Below, one piece after another: positions 32,227 to 33,009 of a DNA stretch of 33,009 bases. Origin of the DNA: Gammaproteobacteria bacterium. Its GTDB lineage: Bacteria > Pseudomonadota > Gammaproteobacteria > Steroidobacterales > GCA-2729495. Location: assembly GCA_003695765.1 (NCBI GenBank), contig RFHQ01000018.1, positions 1 to 33,009 of the forward strand. Direction: 5' to 3'. The notes under the pieces are model-generated. The model was given only the letters and a program-made list of their open reading frames with translations, was not told where the DNA came from and did not search any database. Numbering within the stretch: the first letter of the stretch is position 1; each line of letters starts with the position of its first letter. A program made the position numbers and the translations under genes.

Positions 32227-33009
32227 ATGTATCGCTACGACGAATTCGACCACCGCCTGGTCAGCGAACGTATCGCCCAGTTTCGGCGCCAGGTCGCGCG
32301 GCGGCTCGCCGGTGAGTTGAACGAGGACCAGTTCAAGCCATTGCGGCTGATGAACGGGCTGTACCTGCAACTGCACGCCTACATGCTGCGGGTCAACGTG
32401 CCCTACGGTGTGCTCAGTTCCCGCCAGCTCCGCAAGCTGGCCGGGATCGCGCGCCGCTACGACCGCGGCTACGGGCATTTCACGACGCGCCAGAACATCC
32501 AGTACAACTGGATCAGCCTGGAAGACACGCCGGACATCCTGGCGGAGCTCGCGAGCGTGGAAATGAATGCGATGCAGTCGTCCGGCAACTGCGTGCGCAA
32601 CGTCACCGCGGACCAGTTCGCCGGCCGCGCGGCCGACGAAATCGAGGACCCGCGTCCCTGGTGCGAAATCATCCGGCAGTACTCGATTCTGAACCCGGAA
32701 TTCTCCTATCTGCCGCGGAAGTTCAAGATCGCGGTCACCGGCTCGCCGAACGACCGTGCCGCTGTCGCCGTGCACGACATCGGTCTGCGGATGCATCGGG
32801 ATACCGACGGACGGCCCGGATTCGAGGTCCTCGTCGGTGGCGGCCAGGGGCGCACCCCGGTGATCGGCAAGACGATCAGCGACTGGGTCGCGCCGGAAGA
32901 GATCCTCAGCTACATCGAATCGATCCTGCGCGTCTACAACCTCTACGGACGCCGCGACAACCTGTTCAAGGCGCGCATCAAGATCCTCGTCAATGCCCTC
33001 GGGATCGAG
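32227..33009 (+). CDS. cysI: Nitrite/sulfite reductase hemoprotein, 3' end beyond window
   Basis: The frame is open from ATG 32227 through the right edge (261 codons). It is a siroheme-[4Fe-4S] reductase: the ferredoxin-like half-domain contains FTTRQNIQYNW (residues 85-95) and NCVRNVTADQFAG (121-133), which hold the substrate and siroheme-contacting residues. The cluster Cys residues would lie beyond the window. The family reduces sulfite to sulfide or nitrite to ammonia; the DUF2849 partner 8 bp upstream favours sulfite and so the cysteine pathway. It is cytoplasmic, and its reductant partner is not visible. Confidence 0.9.
   Translation, partial: MYRYDEFDHRLVSERIAQFRRQVARRLAGELNEDQFKPLRLMNGLYLQLHAYMLRVNVPYGVLSSRQLRKLAGIARRYDRGYGHFTTRQNIQYNWISLEDTPDILAELASVEMNAMQSSGNCVRNVTADQFAGRAADEIEDPRPWCEIIRQYSILNPEFSYLPRKFKIAVTGSPNDRAAVAVHDIGLRMHRDTDGRPGFEVLVGGGQGRTPVIGKTISDWVAPEEILSYIESILRVYNLYGRRDNLFKARIKILVNALGIE

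Overview
This is a 33 kb stretch of high-GC bacterial chromosome with dense, mostly short-spaced genes. It most resembles a free-living Gammaproteobacterium. The pointers are a GlyGly-CTERM protein, an RND efflux operon, DUF2849 next to a siroheme reductase, a GEMM-type riboswitch candidate, Tat and Sec exported DUF1838 proteins, and a Rieske/UbiD/LLM-oxidoreductase repertoire of the kind found in aromatic- or steroid-degrading lineages. The taxonomic assignment is inference only. I see no rRNA, tRNA, CRISPR array, insertion sequence or integrase.

Layout. 1-1615 (minus): a metallo-beta-lactamase-fold-like protein and a SAM methyltransferase cut by the left edge. 1731-9292 (plus): an AhpD/carboxymuconolactone decarboxylase-like protein, a PLP-dependent group II decarboxylase, a Rieske non-heme iron oxygenase, a small basic protein abutting a YbdG-type MscS channel, then a Tat-signal UbiD decarboxylase directly followed by a Tat-signal DUF1838 protein. 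9289-11860 (minus): a membrane protein with a degenerate NERD-like domain, an LLM-class flavin oxidoreductase and a DUF6491-like secreted protein. 11921-12670 (plus): an exported hypothetical protein. 12674-14490 (minus): a TraB-family membrane protein overlapping a FrnE-like DsbA protein. 14588-16958 (plus): a macro-domain protein, a second DUF1838 protein (Sec signal) and a CpcT/CpeT-like protein.

16971-21830 (minus) holds two paralogous exported proteins with a kelch-like N-terminal domain. The larger one carries five Ig-like repeats, a LamG/ConA-like segment and a GlyGly-CTERM tail. Its leader contains a good candidate c-di-GMP-I (GEMM) aptamer, with a promoter-like sequence just upstream and a downstream segment able to pair with the conserved aptamer core. 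21952-27566 (plus) is a tight operon: a CbiM-like ECF membrane protein, a J-domain/zinc-ribbon/PilZ fusion, an RND adaptor and an RND pump. The PilZ protein and the riboswitch candidate make c-di-GMP a possible shared theme of 17-27 kb.

27529-31098 (minus): a lipoprotein methyltransferase, a DUF2189 membrane protein and an MsbA-like ABC exporter. 31263 to the right edge (plus): a MarR-like regulator, a 13-bp perfect hairpin, DUF2849, and a nitrite/sulfite reductase hemoprotein cut by the right edge.

Most interesting: (1) the riboswitch with its possible anti-aptamer strand, (2) the Tat-exported UbiD/DUF1838 pair, (3) the paralogous kelch-like surface proteins, (4) the J-domain/PilZ fusion inside an efflux operon. 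Domain names come from motif recognition by eye, not from searches.
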